A stretch of DNA of 64,000 nucleotides from Echinometra lucunter (lineage: Eukaryota; Echinodermata; Echinoidea; Camarodonta; Echinometridae). Of the stretch, positions 63,198 through 64,000 are shown piece after piece (positions within the stretch are counted from its first letter, which is position 1; each line of letters starts with the position of its first letter). The position numbers and the translations under genes are program-made. Below the pieces are notes generated by a model. That model made no database searches, was not told the origin of the DNA, and saw only the letters and a list, made by a program, of their open reading frames with translations. The stretch is from NCBI GenBank assembly GCA_029962745.1, contig CM057162.1, forward strand, positions 4,587,559 through 4,651,558, given 5' to 3'.

Positions 63198-64000
63198 GAC
63201 TGTATAAAATGATATGAGTTTACGCCCTTGTGGCTCTGAATAGATGGTATATATTGCAAGCACATCCACTTACAGAGTAATTTACATATTACACTACTCT
63301 CCCAATTCATGTACATGTATTCATTCATACAATCATATCAATCAACTCGATACTACTGCAGTTTGTATAGCATACACATAATAGATTACTATGCTTTACA
63401 CATGATACCCCACAAGCTCATTGACCTTGCATGGCACATTACGTTAGCAATACGTAAATTAACTGATTGATCCCCTGTGACATCATCAAATCACCAGTGA
63501 CATTTCATCAATTATCATCAGCAAAAGACATACGGACGATCACCAGCCGTCAGACCGCGAGTCTATTCCTAAATGTGCTCACATTTTCACTCTCTTTTCA
63601 TCAATTCCTGTTTCCACGGCGATGGGGTTAATGTGCCGGCTGCGGAGGAAAGCCATGGACCCCGAAAATGAACGCTTACTTTCACTTATCCCTGCTTGGA
63701 GCAATCAAAGCAGATGGATAAGGCAGACCAAAAAGAAAAAGGGAGAGACAGAACGAGAAGACTGGAATGAATCAATAAAACAGTGGATCTATAAATAACG
63801 TGTAATGAAGCTACATAAAAAAAGTGCTTTAACCCGGCGCGACTTCCAACCCCCTTTTCAACTTTAAAGCAGACATAGCGCAAAATCAACCCCTCCAAAA
63901 AAGGGAGTCAGGACAACAGGCTTGGGGTAATCGTGGTGTTCAGGCAATGGTTGGCTTATCTGCTGGAAGATCTCGATTTAACCCTAGCACCACCGTAGGC
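63198..64000. other. Gene-free right end
   Basis: 63198-63240 is the right half of the repeat split by the MITE. CpG increases near 63540-63660 and 63830-63845, possibly the approach to a promoter outside the window. No coding sequence supported. Confidence 0.4.

Noticed and set aside
1..64000. CRISPR-like arrays
   Set aside because: The tandem repeats at 40505 and 42560 have no unique spacers and the context is eukaryotic.
1..64000. tRNA or rRNA genes
   Set aside because: No cloverleaf or rRNA core was recognised by eye; a covariance-model scan would be needed to exclude them.

Overview
The window looks like nuclear DNA from a marine invertebrate deuterostome. I favour an echinoderm, but only by general character: AT-rich, long microsatellites, many short non-autonomous DNA transposons and truncated LINEs, GT/AG splice signals, and coding exons lost among non-coding DNA. 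I see no bacterial or organellar gene organisation and cannot name the species.

The main content is a same-strand (+) family of genes between about 10 kb and 55.5 kb. Each intact member has an intronless coding region with an N-terminal membrane anchor, a coiled-coil rod built from 35-residue (five-heptad) repeats, and a C-terminal C3HC4 RING followed by a fixed 12-residue tail ending in an aromatic residue (IYF, LYH or LYN). Class A has a short N-terminal ectodomain and one membrane span: 10260-12284 (intact), 22290-22796 (RING-less, truncated), 28017-28859 (RING half open, 5' half decayed at 27007-28016) and 37675-40380 (intact, with a large repeat expansion). Class B has two spans around a conserved loop of about 115 residues: 47530-48675 (short rod) and 52658-55525 (long rod). 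The two class B genes lie in a segmental duplication that also covers their 5' and 3' flanks. I infer membrane-anchored E3 ubiquitin ligases whose RING sits at the end of a cytosolic rod of variable length. I do not recognise the family as a named one.

The rest is mostly repeats. Left edge: a BED zinc finger running off the window on the minus strand. 2.4-9.6 kb: microsatellite, three LINE remnants, a fold-back element with a nested LINE tail, and a terminal-inverted-repeat element full of one recurring motif. 12.6-26.5 kb: LINE tail, MITEs, a 230-nt GAA tract and inverted copies of other elements. 30-37.4 kb: fold-backs, an AAT tract, Tc1-like MITEs, a putative first exon and promoter for the 37.7 kb gene, and a tandem-unit repeat with nuclear-receptor-like motifs. 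40.5-47.3 kb: minisatellites and palindromes. 56-64 kb: MITEs, CT/GA tracts and a CpG-dense patch, with no gene I can support.

A five-copy MITE family of about 400-409 bp (14120, 15157, 29958, 56230, 62785) has CCC...GGG ends in TTAA sites, as piggyBac-type elements do. For one copy the window also holds a related uninterrupted locus that supports TTAA as the duplicated target.

All calls come from reading the sequence. No database search or alignment program was used.
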